A program made the translations under genes and the position numbers. Source: Arthrobacter_B sp038069765 (lineage in GTDB: Bacteria > Actinomycetota > Actinomycetes > Actinomycetales > Micrococcaceae). From it: a DNA stretch of 64,000 nucleotides. Below, in pieces: positions 42,768 through 51,006 of this stretch; position 1 is the first letter of the stretch, and each line of letters starts with the position of its first letter. The stretch spans positions 571,012 to 635,011 of the forward strand of contig NZ_JBBPFS010000002.1 in assembly GCF_038069765.1 (NCBI RefSeq), written 5' to 3'. Under the pieces are notes generated by a model. The model saw nothing but the letters and a program-made list of their open reading frames with translations. It did not search any database and was not told the origin of the DNA.

Positions 42768-42829
42768 AAACCCTCCCCGCTGATACCCGCTGGCGCGGAT
42801 ATCAGCGGGGCCCCTAAGGGTTTTCAGCC
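42762..42829 (+). terminator. Long compound hairpin at the ilvD stop
   Basis: GGCTGAAAACCCT (42762-42774) pairs perfectly with AGGGTTTTCAGCC (42817-42829). Inside it, CCCCGCTGATA pairs with TATCAGCGGGG and CCGC with GCGG. The ilvD TGA lies in the outer stem. Parts of this structure recur in the second copy of the 90-base repeat. Confidence 0.75.
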
Positions 42830-43021
42830 TTATTAAGCCCTGCCGCCTTTTGTTGGAAGGGCGCAGAGCGCCTGCAACAAGGGGCCCTCGGTTTCAGCCT
42901 TATTAAGCCCTGCCGCCTTGTCGGGGCAGGCACCCGCTGGCGCGGATATCAGCGGGGCACCTAAGGGTTTTCAGCCTTATTAAGCCCTGCCGCCTTTTGT
43001 TGGAAGGGCGCTGAGCGCCTG
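42785..43021. repeat. 90-base direct repeat in the ilvD-ilvB spacer
   Basis: Bases 42785-42874 recur at 42932-43021 with two differences (88 of 90 identical). A third, partial copy of about 27 bases (TTCAGCCTTATTAAGCCCTG...) lies between them at 42893-42919. The unit contains half of the ilvD terminator hairpin, TTATTAAG, and a small GGCGC/GCGCC hairpin. No frame runs through it. Confidence 0.93.
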
Positions 43022-43092
43022 ACGCTTGGGGCCCCTCGGCGTCCACAAGCTGGGACCGGCGGTCCAGATAGTGAGACGGGAAGCGGTTCCAG

Positions 43093-43121
43093 TTGACAGT
43101 GCCGGAGGGGATGGGAAGGAT
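43093..43121 (+). promoter_or_regulatory. Candidate ilvB attenuator-transcript promoter
   Basis: TTGACA (43093-43098) is a perfect -35. With a 17-base spacer the -10 would be AAGGAT (43116-43121), a poor match, which would start transcription at about the in-frame ATG 43129. An upstream GATAGT (43067-43072) is an alternative -10. Confidence 0.35.
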
Positions 43122-43170
43122 GAACGGTATGCAGATCGTATCCGTCGTCCTTATCAAGCGCGTGGCCTAA
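43120..43170 (+). CDS. ilvB leader peptide (attenuator)
   Basis: A short frame reads MNGMQIVSVVLIKRVA then TAA: eight of sixteen residues are Val, Ile, Leu or Ala, with the run IVSVVLI in the middle. Three in-frame ATGs exist (43111, 43120, 43129); 43120 has GGAGGGG upstream, while 43129 would suit a leaderless start. The terminator hairpin follows 30 bases later. Ribosome stalling at the branched-chain codons when Val, Ile or Leu is short would favour the antiterminator and let transcription enter ilvBNC. Confidence 0.85.
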   Translation: MNGMQIVSVVLIKRVA

Positions 43171-43235
43171 CCGCCGGCTTGTAAGAACGTCACGCGCGAA
43201 CCCCTACGGAGCCAACCGGCACGAGGGGTTTTTTT
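43158..43235 (+). promoter_or_regulatory. Transcription attenuator of ilvBNC
   Basis: Alternative RNA structures are visible. Pause hairpin: GCGCGTG (43158-43164) with CACGCGC (43191-43197). Antiterminator: GCCGG-C-TTG (43173-43181) with CAACCGGC (43213-43220), one bulged C. Terminator: AACCCCT (43199-43205) with AGGGGTT (43224-43230) followed by seven Ts (43229-43235). The antiterminator and terminator cross and cannot form together. This is the arrangement known for ilvBNC attenuation in Corynebacterium. Confidence 0.85.
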
Positions 43236-43331
43236 ATTGGCTTCAGACAAAGCACAAAAGCCGCACCGGGCTAACCGTCCGGACGGCCGCCGCAACAGAT
43301 CACATGAATAAGTATCCGTAAGGAAGTCTTT

Positions 43332-45239
43332 ATGAGTAAGGGATCGCCAATCAGCCCGTCGCTGATGGCCAATAAGGCCAGTGTTGCCGCCAAGGCGGCC
43401 GCGGCCAAGACGCGTGATGTTGCCTCCACCATTTCCGCCCCCTCCGACGTCGTGGACAACCGGGTCCAGGGCCCCAACAATGTGGTTCCTCCCACCGAAA
43501 TGACCGGGTCCAAGGCGATTGTCCGGGCACTCGAGGAGCTCGGCGTCGACGACATTTTCGGTCTGCCCGGCGGCGCGATCCTCCCCACCTATGACCCGCT
43601 CATGGACTCCACGAAGATCAGGCACATCCTGGTCCGCCACGAACAGGGCGCCGGCCATGCCGCCGAGGGATACGCCATGGTTACCGGCCGCGCCGGTGTC
43701 TGCATCGCGACGTCGGGCCCCGGAGCCACCAACCTGGTGACCGCCATCGCGGATGCCCATATGGACTCCGTTCCCATGGTCGCCATCACCGGGCAGGTTT
43801 CCAGCGCCTTCATCGGCACCGACGCCTTCCAGGAAGCGGACATCGTGGGCATCACCATGCCCATCACCAAGCACTCCTACCTGGTGACCAACGCTGACGA
43901 CATCCCCCGGGTCCTGGCCGAAGCATTCCACATCGCCACCACGGGCCGTCCGGGCCCGGTGCTGGTGGACATCTCCAAGGACGCGCAGCAGGCCAAAACG
44001 ACCTTCTCCTGGCCGCCGAAGATTGACCTCCCCGGCTACCGGACGGTGGTCCGCGGACACTCCAAGCAGGTGCGTGAAGCCGCCCGCCTGATTGCTGCCT
44101 CGCATCGTCCCGTGTTCTATGTGGGCGGCGGCGTGCTGAAGGCCGATGCCTCGGCCGAGCTGCTGGAACTGGCCGAGCTGGTGGGCGCCCCGGTGGTCAC
44201 CACGCTCCAGGCCCGCGGCGTTTTCCCCGATTCACACCGCCAGCACGCAGGAATGCCCGGGATGCATGGTTCCGTCTCGGCAGTTACGGCACTGCAGCAG
44301 TCGGACCTGCTCATCACCCTGGGCGCCCGTTTTGACGACCGGGTCACCGGCGTCCTGTCCTCCTTTGCCCCCGGCGCCAAGGTCATCCACGCGGACATCG
44401 ACCCCGCGGAGATTTCCAAGAACCGCCCGGCGGATGTACCCATCGTCGGATCGGTCAAGGAGATCATTCCGGAACTGACCGACGCCGTCCGGACCCAGTT
44501 CGCTGAAGAACGCCCGGACATTGCTCCGTGGTGGGCCACGATCGACCGCCTCCGCGAGACCTACCCAATGGGCTTCGCCGAACCGGAGGACGGGCACATT
44601 GCTCCGCAAAAGGTCATTGAGCGCATCGGTGCACTCACCGGACCCGAAGGCGTGTACGTTGCCGGCGTCGGCCAGCACCAGATGTGGGCCGCGCAGTTCA
44701 TTAAGTACGAGCGCCCCCGCGCCTGGCTGAACTCCGGCGGACTGGGAACCATGGGCTACTCCGTTCCGGCGGCCATGGGCGCCAAGGTCGGCAACCCGGA
44801 CCGCGTGGTCTGGGCAATCGACGGCGACGGCTGCTTCCAGATGACCAACCAGGAACTGGCCACCTGCCTGATCAACAAGATTCCGATCAAGGTTGCCATC
44901 ATCAACAACTCGTCCCTGGGTATGGTGCGGCAGTGGCAGACGCTCTTCTACGAGTCCCGCTACTCCAACACGGACCTGAACACGGGCCATGACACCGTGC
45001 GCATCCCCGACTTCGTCAAGCTCGCCGACGCGTACGGCTGCGCCGGGCTGCGCTGCGAGCGGGACGAAGACATTGACGACACCATCCGCCAGGCGCTGGC
45101 CATCAACGACCGGCCCGTCGTCATCGACTTCGTGGTCAGCCGCGATTCCATGGTGTGGCCGATGGTCCCCTCGGGCGTGTCCAACGACCTGATCCAGATT
45201 GCCCGCAACATGACACCCCAATGGGAAGAGGAGGACTAG
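43332..45239 (+). CDS. ilvB: Acetolactate synthase, catalytic large subunit
   Basis: A 635-residue thiamine-diphosphate enzyme making acetolactate or acetohydroxybutyrate, the first common step to valine, leucine and isoleucine. The catalytic glutamate is Glu104 in VRHEQGAGHAAEGYA; the ThDP/Mg motif is GDG (498-500) through NNSSLG; FAD-region motifs GARFDDRVTG are present. The first ~55 residues are an Ala/Lys-rich extension before the core. It is preceded by the attenuator; the ribosome site is AGGAAG. ilvN follows after 4 bases. Confidence 0.96.
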   Translation: MSKGSPISPSLMANKASVAAKAAAAKTRDVASTISAPSDVVDNRVQGPNNVVPPTEMTGSKAIVRALEELGVDDIFGLPGGAILPTYDPLMDSTKIRHILVRHEQGAGHAAEGYAMVTGRAGVCIATSGPGATNLVTAIADAHMDSVPMVAITGQVSSAFIGTDAFQEADIVGITMPITKHSYLVTNADDIPRVLAEAFHIATTGRPGPVLVDISKDAQQAKTTFSWPPKIDLPGYRTVVRGHSKQVREAARLIAASHRPVFYVGGGVLKADASAELLELAELVGAPVVTTLQARGVFPDSHRQHAGMPGMHGSVSAVTALQQSDLLITLGARFDDRVTGVLSSFAPGAKVIHADIDPAEISKNRPADVPIVGSVKEIIPELTDAVRTQFAEERPDIAPWWATIDRLRETYPMGFAEPEDGHIAPQKVIERIGALTGPEGVYVAGVGQHQMWAAQFIKYERPRAWLNSGGLGTMGYSVPAAMGAKVGNPDRVVWAIDGDGCFQMTNQELATCLINKIPIKVAIINNSSLGMVRQWQTLFYESRYSNTDLNTGHDTVRIPDFVKLADAYGCAGLRCERDEDIDDTIRQALAINDRPVVIDFVVSRDSMVWPMVPSGVSNDLIQIARNMTPQWEEED

Positions 45240-45243
45240 GGCC

Positions 45244-45756
45244 ATGGCACGCCACACCCTTTCCGTACTGGTTGAAGACGTTCCCGGTGTCCTGACCCGC
45301 GTTGCGTCACTGTTTGCCCGCCGGGCATTCAACATCAATTCTTTGGCCGTGGGCCCCTCGGAGGTGCCGGGTCTGTCCCGCATCACCGTGGTGGTCGAGG
45401 CCGAGGGCGACCTGCTTGAACAGGTCACCAAACAACTGAACAAGCTCGTCAACGTCATCAAGATTGTCGAGCTGGTTCCCGAGTCTTCCGTGCAACGCGA
45501 CCACATCTTGGTCAAGGTTCGCGCGGATGCCGCAACCCGGCTGCAGGTAACCCAGGCAGCCGAGCTGTTCCGTTCTTCAGTGGTTGACGTGTCCACCGAC
45601 TCGCTGATTGTTGAAGCCACAGGCACCGCCGATAAGCTCAACGCACTCCTTGCAGTGCTTGAACCCTTTGGCATCCGCGAAATAGTCCAATCCGGAACCC
45701 TGGCCATCGGCCGCGGCGCGAAATCCATGGGCGACCGCGCCCTGCGCAGCGCCTAG
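45244..45756 (+). CDS. ilvN: Acetolactate synthase, regulatory small subunit
   Basis: A 170-residue ACT-domain subunit that binds valine for feedback inhibition and activates IlvB. The N-terminal ACT domain reads HTLSVLVEDVPGVLTRVASLFARRAFNINSLAVGPSE; the C-terminal half (about 80-165) is the second regulatory domain. Start ATG with AGGGCC/GGAGG nearby at the ilvB stop; gene spacing of 4 bases implies translational coupling. Length is standard. Confidence 0.96.
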   Translation: MARHTLSVLVEDVPGVLTRVASLFARRAFNINSLAVGPSEVPGLSRITVVVEAEGDLLEQVTKQLNKLVNVIKIVELVPESSVQRDHILVKVRADAATRLQVTQAAELFRSSVVDVSTDSLIVEATGTADKLNALLAVLEPFGIREIVQSGTLAIGRGAKSMGDRALRSA

Positions 45757-45812
45757 GCTTCCGCCGGTTCCGCAAAAACCTTCATCCAAGAAACCTCAGT
45801 AGGAGACACACT

Positions 45813-46838
45813 GTGACTGACATGTATTACGACGACGACGCCGACCTGTCCATCATCCAGGGACGCACCGTCGCGGTCATCGGCTACGGCAGCCAGGGCC
45901 ACGCCCACGCACTCAGCCTCCGCGATTCCGGCGTCGACGTCCGGGTCGGCCTCAAGGAGGGCTCGAAGTCCCGCGCCAAGGCAGAAGCCGAGGGGCTGCG
46001 CGTGCTGAACGTCGCCGACGCCGTCGCCGAAGCCGACCTGATCATGGTGCTGACCCCGGACCAGGTGCAGCGCTTCGTGTACGCCGAGGACATCGCCCCG
46101 AACCTGCAGGCCGGCGACGCCCTGTTCTTCGGACACGGCTTCAACATCCGCTACGGCTACATTCAGCCGCCGGCCGACGTCGACGTCGCACTGGTTGCAC
46201 CCAAGGGGCCGGGCCACATTGTCCGCCGCGAATTTGAGGCCGGCCGCGGTGTCCCCGACCTGATCGCCGTCGAGCAGAACCCGTCCGGCAAGGCCAAGGA
46301 ACTGGCCCTGTCCTACGCCAAGGCCATCGGCGGCACCCGCGCCGGCGTCATCGAAACGACCTTCACCGAAGAAACCGAAACGGATCTCTTCGGCGAGCAG
46401 GCGGTCCTCTGCGGCGGCGCTTCCCAGCTGATCCAGTACGGCTTCGAAACCCTGACCGAGGCCGGCTACAAGCCGGAGGTCGCGTACTTCGAGGTGCTGC
46501 ACGAGCTCAAGCTGATCGTTGACCTGATGGTCGAAGGCGGCATCGCCAAGCAGCGCTGGAGCGTTTCCGACACCGCCGAATACGGCGACTACGTCTCCGG
46601 TCCGCGCGTCATCACTCCCGAGGTCAAGGACAACATGAAGGCTGTCCTGGCGGACATCCAGAACGGTGCCTTCGCCAAGCGGTTCATCGATGACCAGGAT
46701 GCCAACGCACCGGAGTTCCAGGAACTGCGCAAGAAGGGCGAGGAGCACCCCATCGAGGCCACGGGCCGCGAACTGCGCAAGCTCTTCTCCTGGATCAAGT
46801 CCGACGACGACTACACCGAGGGCTCCGTCTCCCGCTAG
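45813..46838 (+). CDS. ilvC: Ketol-acid reductoisomerase (class I)
   Basis: A 341-residue NADPH enzyme that isomerises and reduces acetolactate. The Rossmann motif is GYGSQGHAH (24-32), and the knotted C-terminal domain holds the Mg-binding residues in DLFGEQAVLCGG and YFEVLHELKLIVDLM. Class I length (short form). It is the last gene of ilvBNC, 56 bases after ilvN, and starts with GTG after AGGAGA. A terminator follows at 46948. Confidence 0.97.
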   Translation: MTDMYYDDDADLSIIQGRTVAVIGYGSQGHAHALSLRDSGVDVRVGLKEGSKSRAKAEAEGLRVLNVADAVAEADLIMVLTPDQVQRFVYAEDIAPNLQAGDALFFGHGFNIRYGYIQPPADVDVALVAPKGPGHIVRREFEAGRGVPDLIAVEQNPSGKAKELALSYAKAIGGTRAGVIETTFTEETETDLFGEQAVLCGGASQLIQYGFETLTEAGYKPEVAYFEVLHELKLIVDLMVEGGIAKQRWSVSDTAEYGDYVSGPRVITPEVKDNMKAVLADIQNGAFAKRFIDDQDANAPEFQELRKKGEEHPIEATGRELRKLFSWIKSDDDYTEGSVSR

Positions 46839-46947
46839 CCGCCCCTCCGTGAAAGCGGTAACCCGTCCGTGAGGGCGGTAACACAGCGCGCGGATTAAGC
46901 GTGCCCATCAGCGAAACGATAAGCTCGAAAGAGCAAGCCGTTTCGGT

Positions 46948-46985
46948 AAAGAGGCCGGGCCCGGTTGAACGGGTCCGGCCTCTTT
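46948..46985 (+). terminator. Terminator of ilvBNC
   Basis: AAAGAGGCCGGGCCCG (46948-46963) pairs with CGGGTCCGGCCTCTTT (46970-46985), 16 base pairs with one G-T pair and a 6-base loop, ending in a T-run. Confidence 0.88.
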
Positions 46986-47046
46986 GCGCAGAAAAACGCT
47001 TCACCAAGAACCCCACCAGAATCCACCACAGCTAAAGAGGTCATCG

Positions 47047-48642
47047 GTGACAGCCACCAAGCCCGTCGTACTCATTGCGGAAGAACTTTCCCCGGCCACC
47101 GTCCAGGCCCTGGGCCCGGACTTCGAAATCCGGTCCACCAACGGAGCAGACCGTTCGCAGCTGCTTGCCGCAATCGCCGACGTCGACGCCATCCTCGTCC
47201 GTTCCGCCACGCAGGTGGACGCCGAAGCCATCGCGGCCGCTCCCAAGCTCAAGGTCATCGCCCGCGCCGGTGTCGGCCTGGACAACGTGGACATCAAGGC
47301 CGCCACCCAGGCCGGTGTCATGGTGGTGAACGCCCCCACCTCCAACATCATTTCGGCCGCGGAACTGACCGTCGGCCACATCCTGTCCCTGGCCCGCCAC
47401 ATTCCCCAGGCCAGCGCCGCGCTCAAGGGCGGCGAGTGGAAGCGCTCCAAGTACTCCGGAATTGAACTGTTTGAAAAGAAGATCGGCATCATCGGCCTGG
47501 GCCGCATCGGCGCCCTCGTCGCGGCCCGGCTGCAGGGATTCGGCACCGAGATCCTTGCCTACGACCCGTACGTCACCTCGGCGCGCGCCGCGCAGCTGAA
47601 CGTGAAACTGGTAACGCTGGATGAACTGCTGGAGCAGGCCGACTTCGTCACCATCCACATGCCCAAGACCCCCGAAACCCTGGGCATGCTCGGCACCGAG
47701 GCATTCGAGAAGATGAAGGACACCGCGTACGTGGTGAACGTGGCCCGCGGCGGTCTCGTTGATGAAGACGCTCTCTACACCGCGCTCACCGAGGGCAAAA
47801 TTGCCGGTGCCGGCGTGGACGTCTTCGTGAAGGAACCTTCCACCGACCTGCCGTTCCAGTCCCTGGACAACGTCATTGTGACCCCGCACCTGGGCGCCTC
47901 CACCGAAGAGGCACAGGAAAAGGCCGGTGTCTCGGTGGCCAAGTCCGTCCGCCTGGCGCTGGCCGGCGAACTGGTGCCCGACGCCGTCAACGTTGCCGGC
48001 GGCGTCATCGCCGAGGACGTCCGCCCGGGCATCCCGCTGATCGAAAAGCTGGGCCGCATCTTCACCGCCCTGTCGCACGACTCAGTCACCGCGGTGGACA
48101 TTGAAGTGGCCGGCGAAATTGCCTCCCTGGACGTCAAGGCCCTGGAACTGGCCGCGCTGAAGGGCATTTTCACCGACATCGTGTCCGAGCAGGTTTCCTA
48201 CGTCAACGCTCCGGTGCTGGCCGAACAGCGCGGCATCGAGGTGCGCCTGCTGACCACCCCCGAGGTGGACGACTACCGCAACCTGCTCACCATCCGCGGC
48301 GCCCTTTCCGACGGCACCCGCCTGGAGGTTTCCGGAACCCTGACCGGCCCCAAGCAGATCCAGAAGCTGGTGGGCGTCAACGGCTATGACCTGGAAATCC
48401 CGATCAGCGAACACCTGATCGTGCTCATTTACCAGGACCGCCCCGGCGTCATCGGCTCCCTGGGCCGGATCCTGGGCGAGAAGGACATCAACATTGCCGG
48501 CATGCAGGTGGCCCGCAACAGCGAAGGCGGCCAGGCGCTGTCCCTGCTGACCGTTGATTCCTCCGTGCCGCAGGACGTGCTGGAAGCACTGAAACTCGAA
48601 ATCGGAGCCTCGGTGGCCCGCGAGGTCGACCTGCAGGACTAA
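47047..48642 (+). CDS. serA: D-3-phosphoglycerate dehydrogenase SerA
   Basis: A 531-residue enzyme of the long actinobacterial type, which oxidises 3-phosphoglycerate in serine synthesis. The NAD motif is IGIIGLGRIGALVAARL (150-155 GLGRIG), with NVARGGLVDEDAL and TPHLGASTEEAQ for catalysis. An intervening ASB domain and a C-terminal ACT domain (LIVLIYQDRPGVIGSLGRILGEKDINIAGMQVAR) give serine feedback control. GTG 47047 is chosen because AGAGG lies 9 bases upstream; the longer frame to 46984 lacks homology. Confidence 0.96.
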   Translation: MTATKPVVLIAEELSPATVQALGPDFEIRSTNGADRSQLLAAIADVDAILVRSATQVDAEAIAAAPKLKVIARAGVGLDNVDIKAATQAGVMVVNAPTSNIISAAELTVGHILSLARHIPQASAALKGGEWKRSKYSGIELFEKKIGIIGLGRIGALVAARLQGFGTEILAYDPYVTSARAAQLNVKLVTLDELLEQADFVTIHMPKTPETLGMLGTEAFEKMKDTAYVVNVARGGLVDEDALYTALTEGKIAGAGVDVFVKEPSTDLPFQSLDNVIVTPHLGASTEEAQEKAGVSVAKSVRLALAGELVPDAVNVAGGVIAEDVRPGIPLIEKLGRIFTALSHDSVTAVDIEVAGEIASLDVKALELAALKGIFTDIVSEQVSYVNAPVLAEQRGIEVRLLTTPEVDDYRNLLTIRGALSDGTRLEVSGTLTGPKQIQKLVGVNGYDLEIPISEHLIVLIYQDRPGVIGSLGRILGEKDINIAGMQVARNSEGGQALSLLTVDSSVPQDVLEALKLEIGASVAREVDLQD

Positions 48643-48666
48643 CTCCGCAGGCAGAGCAGTACCAGG

Positions 48667-48697
48667 GGACCGGTTCCGCTTCGGCGGGCCGGTCCCT
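48667..48697 (+). terminator. Hairpin after serA
   Basis: GGGACCGG (48667-48674) pairs with CCGGTCCC (48690-48697), followed by TTC; it lies 24 bases after the serA stop. Confidence 0.6.
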
Positions 48698-48802
48698 TCG
48701 CACTTTCAGGCCCGTCTCTCCACCCGGGGTAGGAGGCAGCCGTCCGCGGGTTCATGCCCTCCTCCGAGGTGCCGGGCTACCCGGCCGGGACACCATGGAG
48801 AT

Positions 48803-49528
48803 ATGACTGCATCCATGCCCGGTGTGCCCCTGCTGGCAGCCGACAACCTCGTAAAGACCTACAACAGCGCTCCCGCCCTGGCCGGCGTCAGCCTTACCGT
48901 CCGGCCGGGTGAGGCCGTTGCCGTAATGGGCGCTTCCGGTTCAGGAAAAACCACCCTGCTGCACTGCTTGGCGGGCATCATCCAGCCGGACGCCGGCACC
49001 GTCCGGCTCTTCCGCGGCTCCGGCACTCCGGTTGAGGTCACGGCACTGGACGACGACGCCAGATCCGCCCTGCGCCGGAAGGACTTCGGTTTCGTGTTCC
49101 AGCAGGGACTGCTGATCCCCGAGCTCACCGCAGGGGAGAACGTTGCCTTGGCCCTCATGCTTGACGGTACGGACCGGGTCCGCGCAGAACAGGCTGCGGC
49201 AGGGGCACTGGCCGCCCTCGGACTGGCAGGCATGGAGGGCCGCAGAATCGGCGAGCTCTCGGGCGGCCAGGCGCAGCGCGTGGCGATTGCCCGGGCACAG
49301 GTCACCGGAGCCGTCGTGCTGTTCGCCGACGAACCCACCGGCGCCCTTGACTCCCGCACATCGGCGGACGTGATGAGGCTGCTGCTGGGCACGGTGGAGG
49401 GGACCGGCCGGGCGCTGATCGTTGTCACGCATGATCCGGAGGTGGCCCGCTGGTGCGGCCGGGTCATCACCCTGGCCGACGGCCGGGTCGTGGCCGATAC
49501 GGCCGGCGCCGCGGGTGTCCGGCGATGA
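48803..49528 (+). CDS. ABC transporter ATP-binding protein (MacB/LolD-like)
   Basis: A 241-residue ATPase. Walker A is GASGSGKTT near residue 45, the signature LSGGQAQRVAIARA, Walker B VLFADEPTGALD, and the H-loop VTHD. This subfamily drives FtsX-type mechanotransmission permeases, and one follows with an ATGA overlap. The pair may export a peptide or lipid or sense a cell-wall drug; substrate unknown. No regulator gene is adjacent. Confidence 0.9.
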   Translation: MTASMPGVPLLAADNLVKTYNSAPALAGVSLTVRPGEAVAVMGASGSGKTTLLHCLAGIIQPDAGTVRLFRGSGTPVEVTALDDDARSALRRKDFGFVFQQGLLIPELTAGENVALALMLDGTDRVRAEQAAAGALAALGLAGMEGRRIGELSGGQAQRVAIARAQVTGAVVLFADEPTGALDSRTSADVMRLLLGTVEGTGRALIVVTHDPEVARWCGRVITLADGRVVADTAGAAGVRR

Positions 49529-50883
49529 CCGCCGCAGCCTCTTCCGCGTTTGTCCGCGCGGCTGAATCCTCCCCGTTGGCCGTCCCGCTGCGCATCGCGT
49601 GGCTCCTGAACCGTCCCGGGACCACAGGGCGGGCCGCCGCACTGCTGCCCGCGGCGTCATTTGCCGTGGTCACCACACTGCTGCTGACTGTCCTGGCCGG
49701 TGCCCTGTCCTTCCTGCAGTGGGGGGATCAGGAAGGCGACCTCTACCTGATGCTCGCCGGCTTCGCGCTCATCCTGCTGGTGCTTCCGCTGGTCACGCTT
49801 GGCGGCTCGGCCGCACGGCTTGCTGCCCGACGCCGGGACGAACACCTCTCAACGCTGCGTCTGCTCGGGGCTTCCGCGCGGACGGTCCGCCAAGTAACCG
49901 TCCTGGAAGCCAGCGCCCAGGCGCTCGCCGGTGCCTTGGCCGGCGTGGCCGGCTATCTGTTTCTCGCCCCGTTTGTCCAGCTGATCCACTTCCGCGGAGC
50001 GGCACTGGGAGCGGCCTACTGGCTGCACCCGGCCGCAGGGCTGTTCGCAGTGGCGGCTGTGGTGCTCCTGGCTGCGGTCAGCTCCGCCGTCGGCCTGCGA
50101 AAGGTCGTCGTTTCGCCGCTGGGGGTGAGGACGAGGGCAACAGCCCAGAAGGTGCACTGGAGCCGGGCAGGAATTGCAGCCGCGGTCATCGCAGTGGGCG
50201 TCCTGGCCCTGATGGTGCCCGGTGCCGGAGCGGCCCTGGGCATCATGGTCATCTTTGGTGTGTTCGCCGCCGGAATGTCCGTCCTGAACGTGGTCGGGCC
50301 ATGGCTTGTGGCCCGTTCCGCCAAACGGCGGCTGCGCCGGGCACACACCCCGCAGGCGCTGATGGCCGCGCGGATCGTCCTGGATGCGCCGAAAGCGGCC
50401 TGGCGGCAGGTGAGCGCCCTGTCGATGGTCTGTTTCACCGCTGTTGTTGCCGGCGCCGGTGCGGCGGCCCTGCAGGGAGCACAGTCCGAGGGGCCGGAGG
50501 ACTTTCTCCTGCAGGACATTATGACGGGCGTGCTCATCACGGTCATCGCGGGTTTCCTCATGGTGGCCTGCTCGGCCGGAATCAACCAGGCAGCCACCGT
50601 ACTGGACAGGGCGGATCTCTACCGCAGCCTCGACCGGATGGGTATGCCGCGCGAAGTGATTGACGCCGCCCGCATCGGAGCCGTCATGCAGCCGTTGCTG
50701 CTCGTCAGCATTGTGTCCACCGCTGTGCCTGCGGTCCTGCTCTTTCCGCTTACCGGAGCAGCGCTGCTGGTCTCGCCGGTGTCCGTGGCATTCCTGGCGG
50801 GATCCGTCGTCGTCGGGGTGGCCCTGGTACGGGCCGGGCTGGCCGCGACCGGCTCGGTGCTGACCGGGGTCCTGGAGGCCTAA
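49525..50883 (+). CDS. FtsX-type ABC transporter permease
   Basis: A 452-residue membrane protein with about eight to ten hydrophobic segments and two FtsX-like blocks (LAARRRDEHLSTLRLLGASARTVRQVTVLEA is the typical loop; a degenerate second block is near LDRADLYRSLDRMGMPREVIDAARIG). It lacks the large extracellular domain of MacB. The ATG at 49525 overlaps the ATPase stop (ATGA), which decides the start; the longer frame to 49453 is internal to the ATPase gene. Confidence 0.85.
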   Translation: MTAAASSAFVRAAESSPLAVPLRIAWLLNRPGTTGRAAALLPAASFAVVTTLLLTVLAGALSFLQWGDQEGDLYLMLAGFALILLVLPLVTLGGSAARLAARRRDEHLSTLRLLGASARTVRQVTVLEASAQALAGALAGVAGYLFLAPFVQLIHFRGAALGAAYWLHPAAGLFAVAAVVLLAAVSSAVGLRKVVVSPLGVRTRATAQKVHWSRAGIAAAVIAVGVLALMVPGAGAALGIMVIFGVFAAGMSVLNVVGPWLVARSAKRRLRRAHTPQALMAARIVLDAPKAAWRQVSALSMVCFTAVVAGAGAAALQGAQSEGPEDFLLQDIMTGVLITVIAGFLMVACSAGINQAATVLDRADLYRSLDRMGMPREVIDAARIGAVMQPLLLVSIVSTAVPAVLLFPLTGAALLVSPVSVAFLAGSVVVGVALVRAGLAATGSVLTGVLEA

Positions 50884-51006
50884 TCCGGGACGGGCGGACA
50901 AACTGCAACGCGTACCGCCGAATACCAATCGCGGGCTGAGAGGACACGGGCTGAAAGGCTTCGCCCTCCCGGGCGGGGACAGTCCTAGTCTTCCGCGGGG
51001 CGGTCC

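Noticed and set aside
42785..43021. Insertion sequence ends or transposon scar in the ilvD-ilvB spacer
   Set aside because: The copies are direct repeats without a transposase frame, terminal inverted repeats or target duplication.
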